Source: Sodiomyces alkalinus F11 (Eukaryota > Ascomycota > Sordariomycetes > Glomerellales > Plectosphaerellaceae). Taken from it: a stretch of 64,000 nt of DNA. Shown one piece after another: positions 11,437-23,677 of this stretch (the first letter of the stretch is position 1; each line of letters opens with the position of its first letter). The notes beneath the pieces were generated by a model that saw only the letters and a program-made list of their open reading frames with translations, had not been told where the DNA came from and searched no databases. The stretch covers positions 2,770,252 to 2,834,251 of the forward strand of contig NW_021167080.1 of NCBI RefSeq assembly GCF_003711515.1, in the 5' to 3' direction. The position numbers were made by a program, and so were the translations under genes.

Positions 11437-13149
11437 ATGTTGTACTCGGATCCGCCTCCGCTCCGCGACGCCGCGCAGGACAAACCTTCACTTCTCGTGT
11501 GCTGGTGGATAACGATCTTCTGCACCGTCATTATTCTGCTGCGCGTGACCGGCCGCTTCATCCGATCCGAGAAGCTCTTCCGAGAAGATCGAATCGCTTC
11601 CCTCGCCTTGATTCCCATGTATCTGCGAATGGGATGTGTGCACTTCATTCTCCACCACGGTACCAACAACGCCCAGTTGGAAGGTGTCAACCTAACGGCC
11701 CTGGCTTTGGAACGAAAGACAATCGCCAGCGGTTTGGTCCTGGCGTCTCGCATTTTCTATGCGGCAACGTATGTGGTCCCAAACTATCTTTAGCAGCACC
11801 CCCGTCCCCCGTCCCCCGTCCCCCGTTCCACTGAGAATTATGAAATCCGGAGCATCACCTCGTCAAGCCCTTTCGGCAGCGCGGCGGGAACCTCCATCTC
11901 TCGGGAGGGTCTTAGATCCATTTGCTAACGCGGTTCTTTTCCCCCTGTAACTAGACTGTGGATCTTGAAGGAAACCATTCTGGAGTACTTCAGACGACTC
12001 ACGGAGAGCGCGTCGGAACGCTATGCCGCACGGGCTCACATGTTCATTCGATGTGCCCTTGGCGTGACTTTTGTCGCCATCCTCATCAGCACGCTAGCTG
12101 AATGTCAGCCGTTTCATGGCTACTGGCAGGTTCTGCCCGACCCGGGCGGTCAGTGCCGGCAAGCCTATGCTCAGCTCATCACTTTCGCCGTCTGCAACGT
12201 CCTCACCGACCTCATGCTCGTCTTCTTCCCCATCCCCATGATCCTCCAAAGTGCATTAGGAACCAAGAAGAAGGTTCAGCTTACCCTCCTTTTTTCTCTC
12301 AGCCTGGTCGTGGTTGGGATTACTCTGTTCCGGGTCCCTCACATCATCCAGGAGCACGGCAGCCAGCAAATGCGGAGCCTGCTCGCATCCGTTGAGCTCT
12401 TGTTCGCCACAACGGCCGCCAATTCCCTTGTGTTAGGCTCGTTCGTGCGAGACCGAGGCGTGAAGAAGGGAAAGTTCCGGTACGGCTCGGTGGCAGCCAA
12501 CTCGATCGATCGGACCCTCACCTCGAGACGTCCCATTGCGCAGCGGCATTGGGGCAGCGACGTGGATCTGGTCAGGGACATCGGCGTAGGGCTCCATCCC
12601 GAGCTACGTCACACCCTGGAAGCGGAGCACGACGATGGCCAATTCCCCAAATTTATGCCGGCGCCGCTGGCTAAACGATTCGGCGACGACCTGAAGCATT
12701 GGCATTCGCCCCGATTCAGCAAAGGCCACGGGGAGAGCAGCGAGAGGAGCGACGACTCCCTGCTACAAAGAGAACGGTCCCTGGCCTCGCGGAGCAACTC
12801 GACGGCCACGCCTCACAGAGTTTCATTCTTTGACGTGGGGGGTCTTCTGGAAGAACAAGACCAGTCGAGCAGCTCCAAGTACAGACACGACAGTAACGTC
12901 TCCAACGTCGATCCGTTATCGCCCGCAAAGCCGGCTTCGTCATCGGGCCAACGCAGAGGATCAACGGCGGTACTCCAAGATATAAATGGGATGCTAAGTC
13001 CCACGAGCTCTTCTACGGCTCGTCAGGATCGGAAGAACCCCACCGAGATGCAACCCTTGCCCCACGGTCATCACACGAACCGCCCCGTTTACGACCAGAT
13101 GTCAGCCGATGCACCCGAATTGATCGACGCCGGCGGACTGCTCAAGTGA
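11437..13149 (+). CDS. Seven-TM integral membrane protein, fungal rhodopsin-like domain family
   Basis: Predicted plasma-membrane protein of the fungal rhodopsin-domain/Pth11-like superfamily; its ligand is unknown. Two exons, 11437-11768 and 11955-13149 (GTATGT donor, CTAG acceptor, phase 2), give 508 residues. The first 110 residues hold two or three membrane helices (for example SLLVCWWITIFCTVIILL). Exon 2 continues with helices around IRCALGVTFVAILIS, AVCNVLTDLMLVFFPIPMIL, LLFSLSLVVVGITLF and SVELLFATTAANSLVLGSF. The remaining 250 or so residues form a hydrophilic Ser-rich cytoplasmic tail. The conserved LAECQPFHGYWQVLPDPGG segment in the loop after the fourth helix is the pattern I remember from ascomycete orthologues. 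An ATG inside the frame at 11437 was chosen because the upstream in-frame extension lacks ATG. Confidence 0.82.
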
Positions 13150-14872
13150 TTTTTCTTAGTATTATTTCTTTTCCGTTACGACCCAATGACACCAGCCTCC
13201 GACATACTACGCCGCCGCATTCACTCACATAACATTCACTACATACTCGGACACACCCACAAGTCCGCACACCCGCACACACCTACGGCACACACTTTGC
13301 GTACACGCATCTTTACTTAGCGTTACACGGCCATGTATCATGATGACTTGGACAACGGTTCTCTTTCGGAAAAATGGCTTTTCGGATGGAGTTTAGAGTT
13401 TAGAGCCTGTGGATTGGCGTTATCAGGTGCAGGGGATGTAAAGGAAAGGGGACACTGTTGTCCACCTAACAACGACGGGAATTTGGGACGGAGCTCTTTT
13501 TACGACATGAAGCCATTAATCACGAGACACTGATGGATATGGGCTTGGCTTTTTGAGTTTCTTTTTTGCTCCCATCTCCCCTTACGGACAACGACATTCA
13601 CAGACCACCCATCTACTGCGTCGTTTGAGGATGTTTGTCATGGCACGCCCCTGGATTTTAACCCTACGTCAGTATCCTTTTTTTTTTCTTTCCCTTTTCC
13701 CCCCTGTTTGTTTTGCAAATATATACCCCTCGCGGCGCCGGAGTGGCCGCCCGTTTTGTGTTGCAACATACAGCTGGAACAGCAGGCGACGACCTTTTGT
13801 TGTCCCTTGTAATTGTCGTGGGCTTATATCTATTCTCGACATGGTCAAAAGTACAATGACTTAACTCCGTTCTTTCAATTGGTAAATGGACCGTATAGGT
13901 TGTTTTGTTTTCGACAACTTGCTCCCCTTTGCAAATGACCGGCGCGAGCCTCGGCGGTGTTTGCTCGGGAGAGATGGTTTATGGATAACTATGCCGGGCA
14001 AACTGTAAAGTCATTTTATTGCCGTGAATTTCCGACTTGGTGGTAAAAGAATGCAACGAGGATGGCCTAGCCTGATGGGCGATGGGCGTGATTCACCCCC
14101 CCCCCCCCCTTCTCATTTCCGTCAGACTGGGACTCGCTAGCGGACGCTTGGTGCTTATTGGGGTCGGCAATTAGTCTACCCGAAGGGGAAGGAGATAAGA
14201 CTACGTTTGCGCCACGGGCTGGTGGTACCTTGAGCTCCGAGTGTTTATTAGACTTGTATCTGTAGTGACCAGGACGCGAATGTAGCGACAGACGACCAAA
14301 TCGAATGGCTTCGCTTTCGAGCGTCAGGGCTTCATTTAGACCGGCTGCCCGAAATTCGTCTCTCGTTATCCCTGTTATAGTCTTTGGTTCACTGCGACGG
14401 CTTTGCCTTCGAGTCTCGGCGTATAATGAACAAACTCCAGGAATGATAAGTACCTCCGGCATGTTCTCCTAATAAGGTTCTCTGGTAAGTCCTGTGAGCA
14501 CACTGTTCAGGGACCAGGGACTCTTAAATACAGCGAGCGACGCATTGGCAGAGGGATGACCCGGCAGGGCTATGACCAGCTTGGTATAGAGCAACGTCTT
14601 GACGGGAGATTAAAAAAATGGTATACAGCTCTTTGTCACATACCAAGAACCAAAAAATACATGGAACTTTTTCACCTTCTCCTGAACGCCAAACGCGAAA
14701 AATAAAAGAGTTAAGGCCATGCAAAACGCCACCATCTCTGTCCCTTCCGCACGCACTGCCTTTTGGGTCCTTTGAGAAGGGGGATTCCAGCTGCCCATAA
14801 CAAGGAACATAGCCGGTTTTCCCCCTCCTCAAGACTCCGTGCCAACCTGTCCAAAAACCCCCCCATCCCCAT
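13150..14872. other. Intergenic region between two converging genes
   Basis: 3' flanks of the membrane protein gene (+) and rpb5 (-). It contains CA-rich sequence just after 13190, T-runs near 13680, a 14-C run (14096-14109), and an ATG-initiated 131-codon frame on the minus strand (14462-14067) without recognisable motifs or splice signals, which I do not accept as a gene. Confidence 0.55.
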
Positions 14873-15864
14873 TTACACGCAGAGCCGATAACTGGCATAC
14901 CGACCCGCCGTCTCGGAGGTGCGAACAATCTTGACGACCTGGCCGCGCTTGAGGCCGAGATAGCGCGCGACGGGATCCTTCTGCAGGATACGGGGCAGCT
15001 GGGTCTCCTTGAGGCGGTAGCGGCGGAGGAGGGCGGCCTTCTCGTCGCGGGAGAGGACGATGTGTCTGGGGACGAGCTCGTGGTGGGTGATGTTGACGAG
15101 GAGGTCCTCCTCGAGGAAGCACTCGATGCGGGCGAAGTTCTCGACGGTCATGAGGCTCTTGCGGGCCGAGGCGGTCAGCGCGGCGTGCGTCACCATGATG
15201 CCGGCCTTGTAGTGGTTGCCGACCACGTGGGTCAGGAACTCGCGGATGCGGGCTACGCCGAGGGACTGGTCCGCGATGAACTCGACCCAGATGGGGCCGA
15301 TGTCGGGGACCGGATCGGGGTTTTGCGGCGTCGGGGCGGGGGTGTGCTTTTTAAGGGTTTCGTCTGAGGGGCGGGCTGAGAATTGGAGCTTGTGGCGGCT
15401 GTGAAAGAAGAGAAAAACGAAAGAAAAAAGGTGTGAGCGTCAGCAAGTCATTCTGTTCAATGTGTGCTTGGAGGTGAAGGAAGGGAAGGGAGGTTGTAGT
15501 TGATGCGAAGGAGATATGTGGTTGGAAGTAACGGAGGGTTGAACGTACTCAAGGCTGCCATCCGCGGAGGTGAATTCTTGCTTGAAGCGCTCTAGAGGAA
15601 TGTTGATTTCGGATTCGGCCAGTTCGTATCCCTGGGTGCCAGGTCCATCGTCAGTTGTTGCGCCGATACGACTGGAGGGGAGGGGGCTTTTCCAAGTTCG
15701 CAGTGACCGGACGGGCATTTGCAGGTCCTCCGACGAACAAACAGGGAGAACGTTAAGCAGAATTCGTATCGTGTGCATACCCTGTCGTGTACCAACTCGT
15801 GAACCGTCCTCCATGCTCGCCATAGACGGACCACCTCCTTATTCTGCCCTTCAGTGCCATCCAT
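14873..15864 (-). CDS. rpb5: RNA polymerases I, II and III subunit RPABC1 (Rpb5)
   Basis: Shared subunit of all three nuclear RNA polymerases, part of the lower jaw that contacts downstream DNA. Three exons on the minus strand, 15864-15781, 15631-15549 and 15398-14873, give 230 residues (family about 210-230). Intron phases are 0 and 2 with donors GTATGC and GTACGT and CAG acceptors. Residues 1-55 hold the jaw helix region (NKEVVRLWRAWRTVHEL and GYELAESEINIPLERF). The C-terminal assembly domain (about 155-230) is almost canonical, with NITHHELVPRHIVLS, RYRLKETQLPRI and the terminal SETAGRYASYRL. A Pro-rich linker (HTPAPTPQNPDPVP) near residue 75 is longer than in yeast. Identity is certain. 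Confidence 0.96.
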
Positions 15865-16194
15865 CGTCGCGGTGTTGCGCGGCCTCGCAAGGCTCTGTAC
15901 TCGGGTTTAAAAAGAAAGGGCGGCACCAATGCCCGCGTTGCACTTGTCGATTGTTATGTCGACGGCGTAAATGTAGTGGTGTACGGGAGATTCGGCGCGG
16001 GACTCGACAGGACGCGGATGGGGTGGAAGGTTGCTTGTGATCTTCGATCAGCCTTGCAGGTAGAAAAAAAAATCCAAGTTCCCAAAGTGCAGGTCTGGAG
16101 CGGGTAATGGTGGAGACAAAGCTCATGTGAATTATGTAATAAATACGCCAAGCTATACATGCAGCCCTGAGAAGAAGGTTCATATCATCTGTAT

Positions 16195-16300
16195 GGCAGG
16201 ATGGCCGAGTTGGTTATGGCGCCAGGTTAAGGTCACCTTAACATATATTATCCTCTTCCTGGTGGGGCAACCCTCGTGGGTTCAAATCCCACTCCTGTCA
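16195..16300 (+). tRNA. tRNA-Leu (anticodon AAG) with a 24-base intron
   Basis: Acceptor stem GGCAGGA pairs with TCCTGTC plus discriminator A. The D-arm is GCCGAGTTGGTTATGGC. Anticodon stem CCAGG (16222-16226) pairs with CCTGG (16258-16262). The anticodon loop is TT-AAG-G, then the intron 16233-16256, then T38. The intron carries CCTTAA, which pairs with the anticodon-loop TTAAGG as in splicing-competent pre-tRNAs. A long variable arm typical of leucine tRNA follows, then T-arm GTGGG-TTCAAAT-CCCAC. CCA is not encoded, as usual in eukaryotes. Confidence 0.97.
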
Positions 16301-17076
16301 ATAAACTTTTGCAGTTTCGACTTGAGTTTATCTTTTTGTCTTTCATCCTAACTAAGGTACCGCCATGTCTCTTTTGGTGCATTGATACCTTACTTTTCTC
16401 CTCTTATTCATTGATTAAGGTATTTCACCGCGGCAAATGACAATATCGTTTCAATTACACAATCACTACACAGTAATAGGTAATTACGCAGTAGTTACTC
16501 GGTGCGGAGGACAAAGGGACACAAAGTCCCATATCCGTACTCCGTATATCTGCCCCGTGTCCTCTATTGTTTCCCGTCCTTATTCCTTGGGCGGCAACAC
16601 TCAAAGTGTTTAATCCCGGCAAGAACCCCGTAGCTTAGTCACTTTCAGGGCCCTATTGGCCTAACCACAATCGGTTGAATGCCACATGTTTCGTGAATAA
16701 GGTACATAGCCCGCGTTACTCAATACAAAGTACAATTGGCAAAAAAAGAAACGCTGGGTCCAACACATTGCCCAGAGAGACCCTGGAAATTTGTCCTAAA
16801 GGCCTCAAACCTTCCGGGGCTTCTTTTATTACTTCTTTCTCTGAATCGGCTCACCCGCCCTCACCCGCTATCCTCGCCCTTTGGCTTTGTCATTGCCGCT
16901 ACTCCATAAGAGCTCACCAAGGCAGCTTGCTTAACTGCGTAGTTTGCCCAATTGGCTCCGGAGAAGACTCCTTTGCCACATAACCCCTTCCCCCATCCGT
17001 CCTCTCTCCCCTTCGGCACGCTGCAGCTTCGACTCGACCGTAACCGAATACCAAACACACACCAAATATCAACATC
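16301..17076. other. Promoter/leader region of bfr1
   Basis: No gene seen between the tRNA and the bfr1 start. A T-run just after the tRNA (TTTTTGTC at about 16330) could serve as the RNA polymerase III stop. A GTACTCCGTAT near-copy of the recurrent GTACGGAGTAC motif lies near 16537. The last 150 bases before 17077 are pyrimidine-rich and then AC-rich (ACCAAACACACACC-like), as in many fungal leaders. Confidence 0.5.
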
Positions 17077-18841
17077 ATGGCTGACACCAAGAAGGCCGCT
17101 GCGGCCGAGTCCACCGACGCAAAGTCGGGACGTCCCGCCATGCCTGATGAGGCCGCTTACCAGCAGAAGCTCAAAGCTGCCGAGGCCGAACACAAGAAGT
17201 CCATGGACAAGTTGGTACGTTGCGATAATTCACCTGCGCCTTCTGCAATCTCCCATTCAACATGTGTCGGCGATTCGGGGCGCATCTCCTTCCTTCCCTG
17301 CATGCAGTCCCGTGTCAGCTAACCATAAGCCTCTCCCCGCCTTGTCTCTCCTGCCAGGCCGCCATCCGCGCCAAGATCGACCTCGCTATGCCTAGCAAGG
17401 ACAAGGAGAAGCAGAGCCCTACCCAGAAGCGCCGCCAGGAGCTCATCGCCCAGGCCAACGAAATTCGCCAGAAGCAGGGTGCCGGGAAGAACGCCCGCGC
17501 CGGCAAGCTCGATCAGATCAAGCGGCTCGACGAACAGCTGCGCAGCCGCATCAATGAGCAAAAGATGGCGCGGTCCAAGGCCCCCTTCAAGAACATCGAC
17601 GAGCTGGACCGCCAGGTCGACAGTCTGGAAGCCCAGGTCAACTCGGGCACCATGAAAATCGTCGACGAGAAAAAGGCCTTGGCCGAGATGTCCTCCCTCA
17701 AGAAGCAGCGCAAGAACTTCTCCCAGTTTGAGGAGGCCGAGAAGCAGATCGACGACCTCAAGGCCAAGATCAAGGAGATCAAGGACTCGATGGATGACCC
17801 CGAGGCCAAGGCCATGAGCGAGCAGTACTCCAAGATCCAGGCCGAGCTGGACCAGATCAAGGCCGAGTCGGACGAGGCCTACAAGAACCTGTCGGCGCTG
17901 CGCGACGAGCGCACCCGGCTCCAGGCCGAGCAGCAGGAGAAATACCAAGCGATCCGCCAGATCAAGGACGAGTACTGGCAGCAGAAGAAGGCCGCGCAGG
18001 CCCACGAGCGCGAGGCCCGCGACAAGGCCCGCGAGCGCCGCAAGGCCGAGCAGGAGCGCTACGTCCTCGAGCGCAAGAAGGCCGAGGCCGAGAGGCTGCT
18101 CGCCGAGGCCAGCGAGCCCGCCTACCTCGACGAGATCCGCCGCGCCAACAGCCTGCTCCTGTTCCTCGACCCCTCGGCGGTCAAGACCGAGAAGGCCCCC
18201 CTGCTGGCGAACCGCGGCCTGGGCGCCCAGCCGGAGCGCAAGGTCGACGATGCCAACATCCAGGGCACCAAGCTTCCCAGCAAGAAGGACCGCGAGGACG
18301 AGTACCTTCCCGCCGTCAAGAAGGGGAAGAAGGGCAAGAAGGGTGGTGCCGCCGCCGCCACCGCCGCCGCCACCGCCTCGTCTGGCTCTGACAGCGGGAA
18401 GTTCAACTGCCCGCCCTCGGTCGTGGAGGACTGTGCGTTTATGGGCATCGACCCGCCCATGAGTGCTGCCGATGTCTCGCCCGTGGCTGAGAAGGTCAAG
18501 GCCAAGCTCGCTCACTGGCAGGAGGACCAGGCTGCTGAAACTCAACGCGTAAGCTATCCATTCCGTCTCTTTTCTCTTGTCCTTCGTGTCTCTTCTTGTT
18601 TTCCTTCCATTCTTGTTCTCAGTAGTAAGCTAATCTCGTCATCTCTCACCCCAAACAGAACATCGAAAAGGCCAAGAAGAAGATCGAACAGCTCGAGGCC
18701 GAAGAGGCGAAAGCGAATGCCGCCAACGGCACCGACGACACCAAGGACGTCAAGGAAGTCAACGGAAACGATGACAAGGCCGTCGAGGAGGTGACCAAGG
18801 ATCTGAAGGAGACCACCGTCGAGGAGGGCGAGAAGGCATAG
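17077..18841 (+). CDS. bfr1: Nuclear segregation protein Bfr1 (polysome-associated mRNP protein)
   Basis: Bfr1 is a coiled-coil RNA-binding protein associated with polyribosomes and mRNP complexes at the ER; in yeast its loss gives nuclear segregation defects. Three exons, 17077-17214, 17358-18548 and 18659-18841, all phase 0 with donors GTACGT and GTAAGC and CAG acceptors, give 503 residues. Residues 20-320 are dominated by long charged coiled coils. Family-like segments are KRRQELIAQANEIRQKQG, APFKNIDELDRQVDSLE and SGTMKIVDEKKALAEMS. After residue 320 come a Lys/Gly/Ala linker (KKGKKGKKGGAAAATAAAT), a short folded stretch (FNCPPSVVEDCAFMGIDPP) and a last coiled coil that includes exon 3. 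A 408-residue open frame on the opposite strand is a shadow of the G/C-biased third positions. Confidence 0.92.
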
Positions 18842-20520
18842 ATGGCTCCCTTCGACAACGACCATCTCCCACCAATTATCTCATATCGGCGGACGGTTTC
18901 CTAGACACTCCGCCCAATCCATTTTTTTATGAAGCCTTGTTGTTGCGAGGGAGGAAGCGAAAAAGTGTGATGGGGTGCGGGTTTTTTTTTTTTTTTTTTT
19001 TTCTTTTTTCACAATAGAAAGAAAGGGAAGAGGGAGGGGAAAGAATATTTAGCATCACACAGACCTTTCGGCATGCCGGACGACGGAGGTATAAAAAATT
19101 AAGAAACCCTGTGGAGATGGTGGTTTGCATAGACCAGAGGAAGTATAATGGGCCATTCCCTCCTTTTCTTTACTGCCTTGTCTTTTCTTCTGTTTACTTA
19201 CACAGCCTGCACGTTATCGTGTTCCCGCCTGTTATATGTCTGACGGGCGCACCTAGACGTCAGGGTGATGAACGGCAAAAGGAGAGCAGCACAACGAAAG
19301 GGGGGTTTCTGTATACCTTAGAGAAGGGAGTAGGTAGTGTTATGAGGGAAAGGAGTAGCTGGGGATGATGATGATGATGACCCCTGATTTCTTTTTCCCT
19401 TTGTCTTCTCTTCTTACTCCTTTGCATCCTTGTTCTTCTCTCTCGTCGTTGATGATAGCGAAACGAACTTGACCTTTACCAACCGTGCCACACCCTTTTA
19501 TTGCTCATCCGACTCTGAGGTCCTCTTCATCCAGATGGAACATCTGCTCATTAATCTACAGACTCGCCTTGACCCCGGTCCAGCGCGTCCAGCGGATTGG
19601 GCATCGACTTTCCCGGTCAGGCATGTCTGCCGCTTGCAGTTGGGAGGAGATATTAGCTTGCATATCGCGGGGAATCTGGCCATGGGGAGGGGGAGATGGA
19701 TCATTAAGTGGTCTCCCGCACGCCGTGACGCGCTCTCCGCCGTTAAGACTGCGGGGAAGGACGTGCTATGCCAAACCCCATGACTACGCCGTTTGCGCTT
19801 CTGCAATAATCAAGACTGCATAACCTAAGTCAAGTGGGTTTAGCCAAGCTTCTGCCCTGTTTACGCTTTACGAGTGGTCGAGCATAAGCCAAAAAAGCAA
19901 GAGCCTGCTGACTGACACTGACCTAGCCATGGAGCTTTTGAGAGCAAGGTTGAAGGGAAAACCAAGCTATTTACATATTTTCGACTGTTTTTTAAACTAT
20001 TTAGTATTGTCGTATATATTTCACAAACTTTGCCACCAGTTAATCCTTAAATAGAATGACTCCGCCTTGCGTGTCATGCTGGGGCTTGAGATTAGAGGGT
20101 CTGTCGCCATGTGTGATTCTGGTGGTTTGCCAGGTCTCAGGTGTCTCTCCCTGCCGGAATATGCCTACCCCGTCAATTCGGCGATATCGCGTTTCTGCAT
20201 CTATTGCGCGACGTCATGTGTCCCTCGGAAATGATGAGAAATAAGAGCCAAGAAGGAAGAATAATGGCTTTACAGAGAGCCATTACAATTCGCTATGCGA
20301 ATGCCCGGCGCCGTCTTCATGATGCCTATATCATGCCGTTCGTATAATTTCGTAAGGGTCATCACAGACAAAGGAAAAAGAAGAAAAGAAGAAGAAGAAG
20401 AACAAGAAGAACAAGAAAAAAGAAAAGCTCTTATATGAGCGTTGCCATGTCCAGATCGTGGCCTGGATAACCGTGGTCCAGTGGGTATCTCGGACGTATT
20501 TCAACATGTTAAAAACGTAA
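18842..20520. other. Intergenic region between converging genes
   Basis: 3' flanks of bfr1 (+) and the next minus-strand gene. It contains a T-run (about 18982-19002), a GAT/GATG microsatellite near 19363-19380 and an A/G-rich (GAA)n stretch near 20375-20425. A 117-codon plus-strand frame at 19430-19783 shows no motif. I see no supported gene. Confidence 0.6.
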
Positions 20521-21355
20521 TCAGGGGCCCCATGGAGCTGGATAATACGATGTTGGGGGAGGCGGCCTGTGGGATGCCCTTCTTTCCCTCGGAGCCGGCG
20601 TTCTCCTGTCTCTGTCTCCTCGGGCTTCTATTGGGGCCGGCGTTCTCCTGTCTGCTCGGGCTTCTATTGGTGCTGGTGACCTCCGTGGCAAGGGGGGCTC
20701 CCGTTCTTGAAGGCTTCCGGCGGATAGGTTGGGGGGCGCGCCGATACCGCCCGATCTGCGGGACGCTTTCCTGGATCCGTTGAGGGCACTCAGGGGCGGG
20801 TCCTTTACAGCCGCCTCATCATCGGACGGTAATGTCAACTCGACCAAGCTGTAGAAATATTCCAGCACCTCGGGGTACCGTTGTACGCTGCACTGCCAGT
20901 CTTCATCGATACCACGCTTCAGCGTGGCCTGAGCGGCGGCAATCTCGTTGGGATGCGGTGGGGAATGGTAATAGTGATACGCATGGGCGGATATGCGGTC
21001 AAGGTGCGCCATGTGAGCAGCCTTTCGACGCTCTGTGAGGAGGCGGAAGTATTCGAGGATGTAGTCCTGCGCATGTGCCCTAACCCAAGCGCTGTTCGCG
21101 AAGAAGCCACCACCGGTCAGTACGTCTGGTACAAGGTAGAAAACCATGTCTGCGGCAACTCTGGGGGAGGACAAACCGGATATCGTTGTAGATGGACTGC
21201 ATCATCCGATGCTCGGCCTGTTTGATAGCCACTTCGAGGCCTTTAGCCTCACAATCACAGGCCATAGTGGCCGGTGCGTGGCAGATGGCGCAGTCAGGGT
21301 CCATCCTCACGACTGTCTTCCGCGGGATATGGTCTCTGGTATACATCTTAGCCAT
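20521..21355 (-). CDS. Conserved uncharacterised protein with N-terminal CxxC/CxC motif
   Basis: Two exons on the minus strand, 21355-21177 and 21091-20521 (GTTTGT donor, CAG acceptor, phase 2), encode 249 residues. The N-terminal 60 residues contain DPDCAICHAPATMACDCEAKG, a CxxC followed by CxC that could bind zinc. After it comes a helical stretch from AWVRAHAQDYILEYFRLLTERRKAAH to the RYPEVLEYFYSLVELTLPSDD segment (about 60-160). The C-terminal third is Pro/Arg-rich with a repeated RRSPAPIEARADRRTPAPIEAR-type unit. The pattern resembles an uncharacterised sordariomycete protein I have seen, but I know no function. The smooth joining of both exons and the compositional order make the gene credible. 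Confidence 0.72.
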
Positions 21356-22582
21356 GGCTAATGGAGGAGGTGGGATACCGAGAACGAGACGAGACGAGAC
21401 GAGGTGAGACGAGGTGAGACCAGGGCAGGCAGGCCGTGCGAGAACACAAAAGAGTGGGGAGTGAGTGAGATATAGATAGTATACAAGAAAGAAGCTCAAA
21501 GTGGTTCCAATACAAATACAATGGACATCTTTCCGTGTGTGAAGACCCCAGCCTAGGGTCTCCTCCTAGTACGAAGGTTTGGGGATTTTGGGTATAGAGA
21601 GGGGAACTGGCTTTGGTAGGGCAGAAAGGGAGGAGAGGGGGGAGGGAGAAGAGGGGAGAAGGATATAGGGAAGTTGAACTCACCTGGAGGTATTTGAGTA
21701 TGCTTGTCAGCGACGGGCAGCGACAGCCAGACGACGGCGAGTGGTGGACAGCAGGGCCAGAGTGTCGAGTGCCAAAGGAGGAGTGCGTAGGCGTGGTCTG
21801 TAGTGCGTAGTGCGTAGTGCGCAGTGCGTAGCTAGTCCCAGCAGAAGAAGCTATGTATCCTGCAAGGTCAAAGCAGGAGGCGATGAGAGGTAAGCTGCGG
21901 AAAGCAATGAGCAAAAGCAGCGAGCGAGTCGAGTCGTCCAGTTGAAAAGCGACGTGCGCAAGTGAGCAAGTGAGCGAGCGAACGAGGGACGAGAGCGTGG
22001 TGTATCTTGGTATGTGCCGATATGTTTTGGGGGGGACGATTGAGAGGGAGGAAGCTAACCCACGTCTCGTGGGGAGAGACAGCTGGACAGGACAAGCGTC
22101 GTTCAATGGGAATGGGGAAAGAGTAGGAAAGACTCGGTGCGGGCGGAAAAAGGGGGTGGGAAACGTGGGGAGAGGGGGACAACAGATTGATCTGCGAAGC
22201 GAAACGAAACGGGTGCCGGATTCAGGAAGGGTCGAGAGCGCAGGCCAGTGGACGAGGGCTCGCAGAAGACGCAGTACGTTGTACAGTAGGACCAACCAGT
22301 ATGGATGTCGTGGCTCGAATGGCTAACTGGTGGTTGCATGCAAGATGCGAAGCAATGGTCCAATCGAGGTGGCGTCGGTGGTGCAGAAAAAGAAGAGCCG
22401 TGGCCCCAAAGCTGGTCGATAGAGGAGAGGCCCCAATAGGACACTTATGATGAGGGGTGGTGGTACGGCGCAGTAGTTTAAGAGCAACTGTCTTGTCTGT
22501 CACTGTGCGGCTAGTAAATATACGACCAAAGTTGAGTCTTGTATTTGGGGGTGTTTGTGGGGGGTTGGAAGGTTAGGAGGTT

Positions 22583-22611
22583 GGGGGTCGGGGTGTCGGG
22601 GGTGTCGGGGG
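22583..22611 (+). repeat. G-quadruplex-type G-tract cluster
   Basis: Four runs of 5, 4, 5 and 5 G separated by TC, TGTC and TGTC. This satisfies the common G4 pattern with short loops. More G-runs lie just upstream (about 22546-22575). Confidence 0.8.
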
Positions 22612-23677
22612 TTCAAGGACCGGACGTGATGAAGGAAGGCAAATAGTCGTAGTCGCGTGGGGAAAAGTGGTGAGCCGTCTGTTCGTCTGTGTCTCCTCGT
22701 CTTGTCGGTCTCTTTCTGGGTGCGAATGTGCGAATGTGCGAATGTGCGAGTGTGCGTGTTGTGGGTTTCGTTGTGGGTTTCGTTGTGTGTTGTCCGTCCC
22801 GCTCGTTGCCCGCACTTAACGGGATTTGGGAATTGGGCCTCAAGGCGGTCTGCAACTCTTGCATAAGCTGGCCGATGTGCAGCTCAAGGGGAGACGCTTG
22901 GCCTATGAACTTGGTCAATTAGAGGTCATGAGCCAGTTGAGGCAGGTCTGTCGTCTCTCTTTTACTTGGTTCGGGTTGGTAATAATACCAGCCACCGACC
23001 TCGGTTCTTCTGCAGCTGCAGGTCTGGACGTCTGAACCCCCCCGAAAACAATGGGTCATGGTCTTGTCTTGTCTTGTCTTGTCTTGTCTTCCCCAGAGCC
23101 GGTCTGGGTGATTGCGTTGGCTCGACCAACTGGAACTGTACCAGCGTTGAACCAGACCGGTCACCATTATATCGACATGACATTCCCCTCGAGATGCCGT
23201 ATAGTTATTTTATTCATACTTGGACCGTAGCCCGCGTCTTCGTCGTCAACGCTCGTCCTTGTTTGCGAAACACATGGACGTCGGTCGTGTTGGAGTCGGA
23301 GTCGGAGTCGGCTGCGACTGCGACTGCGACTGCGGCAGGTCATAGCTTTCTCGACGACACTCTCGCATATTTAAGCTCTCTTTGCTGCCCGAGTAATACG
23401 GAGCATTACTCGGTATGGAGCACAGGCAGCCATGACGTTCGTCGATAGGGCAGACGACATGCGGCATGGGGGTGACGTGATCTGGGGAAGAAGTTGACCA
23501 CTTCCATGTTGAAAAGAAGGCAAGTCCATCTGCGGAGTACCTTTAATGTTGTACTGCCAGGGTGTACATTCATATATAAATACAAAATCACGAGATCACG
23601 GGAACAAACCGTTGTCGGATTTTGAGGGCAGCTGCCTTGTGTTGTCGCCCTCCCATCGCTCCTTCTCTCCTTCAGAA

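Noticed and set aside
14067..14462. 131-codon ATG frame on the minus strand between two genes
   Set aside because: No motif, ends in a low-complexity poly-C derived stretch, no sign of conservation that I can recognise.
17319..18545. 408-codon Leu/Gly-rich frame antisense to bfr1
   Set aside because: Composition is the mirror of Lys/Glu/Ala codons; no domain, and bfr1 is well supported.
21348..22295. 315-codon minus-strand frame upstream of the Cys-motif gene
   Set aside because: Ser/Leu/Arg/Thr low-complexity reading of simple repeats; overlaps the true start of the gene in another frame and has no family pattern.
22840..22946. Amphipathic-helix-like reading on the plus strand (LLHKLADVQLKGRRLAYELG)
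   Set aside because: No ATG, an upstream in-frame stop at 22817 and no convincing splice sites; 100 bases can look helical by chance.
23061..23090. Six GTCTT units considered as a CRISPR or regulatory array
   Set aside because: Direct tandem repeat without spacers; a microsatellite in a eukaryotic genome.
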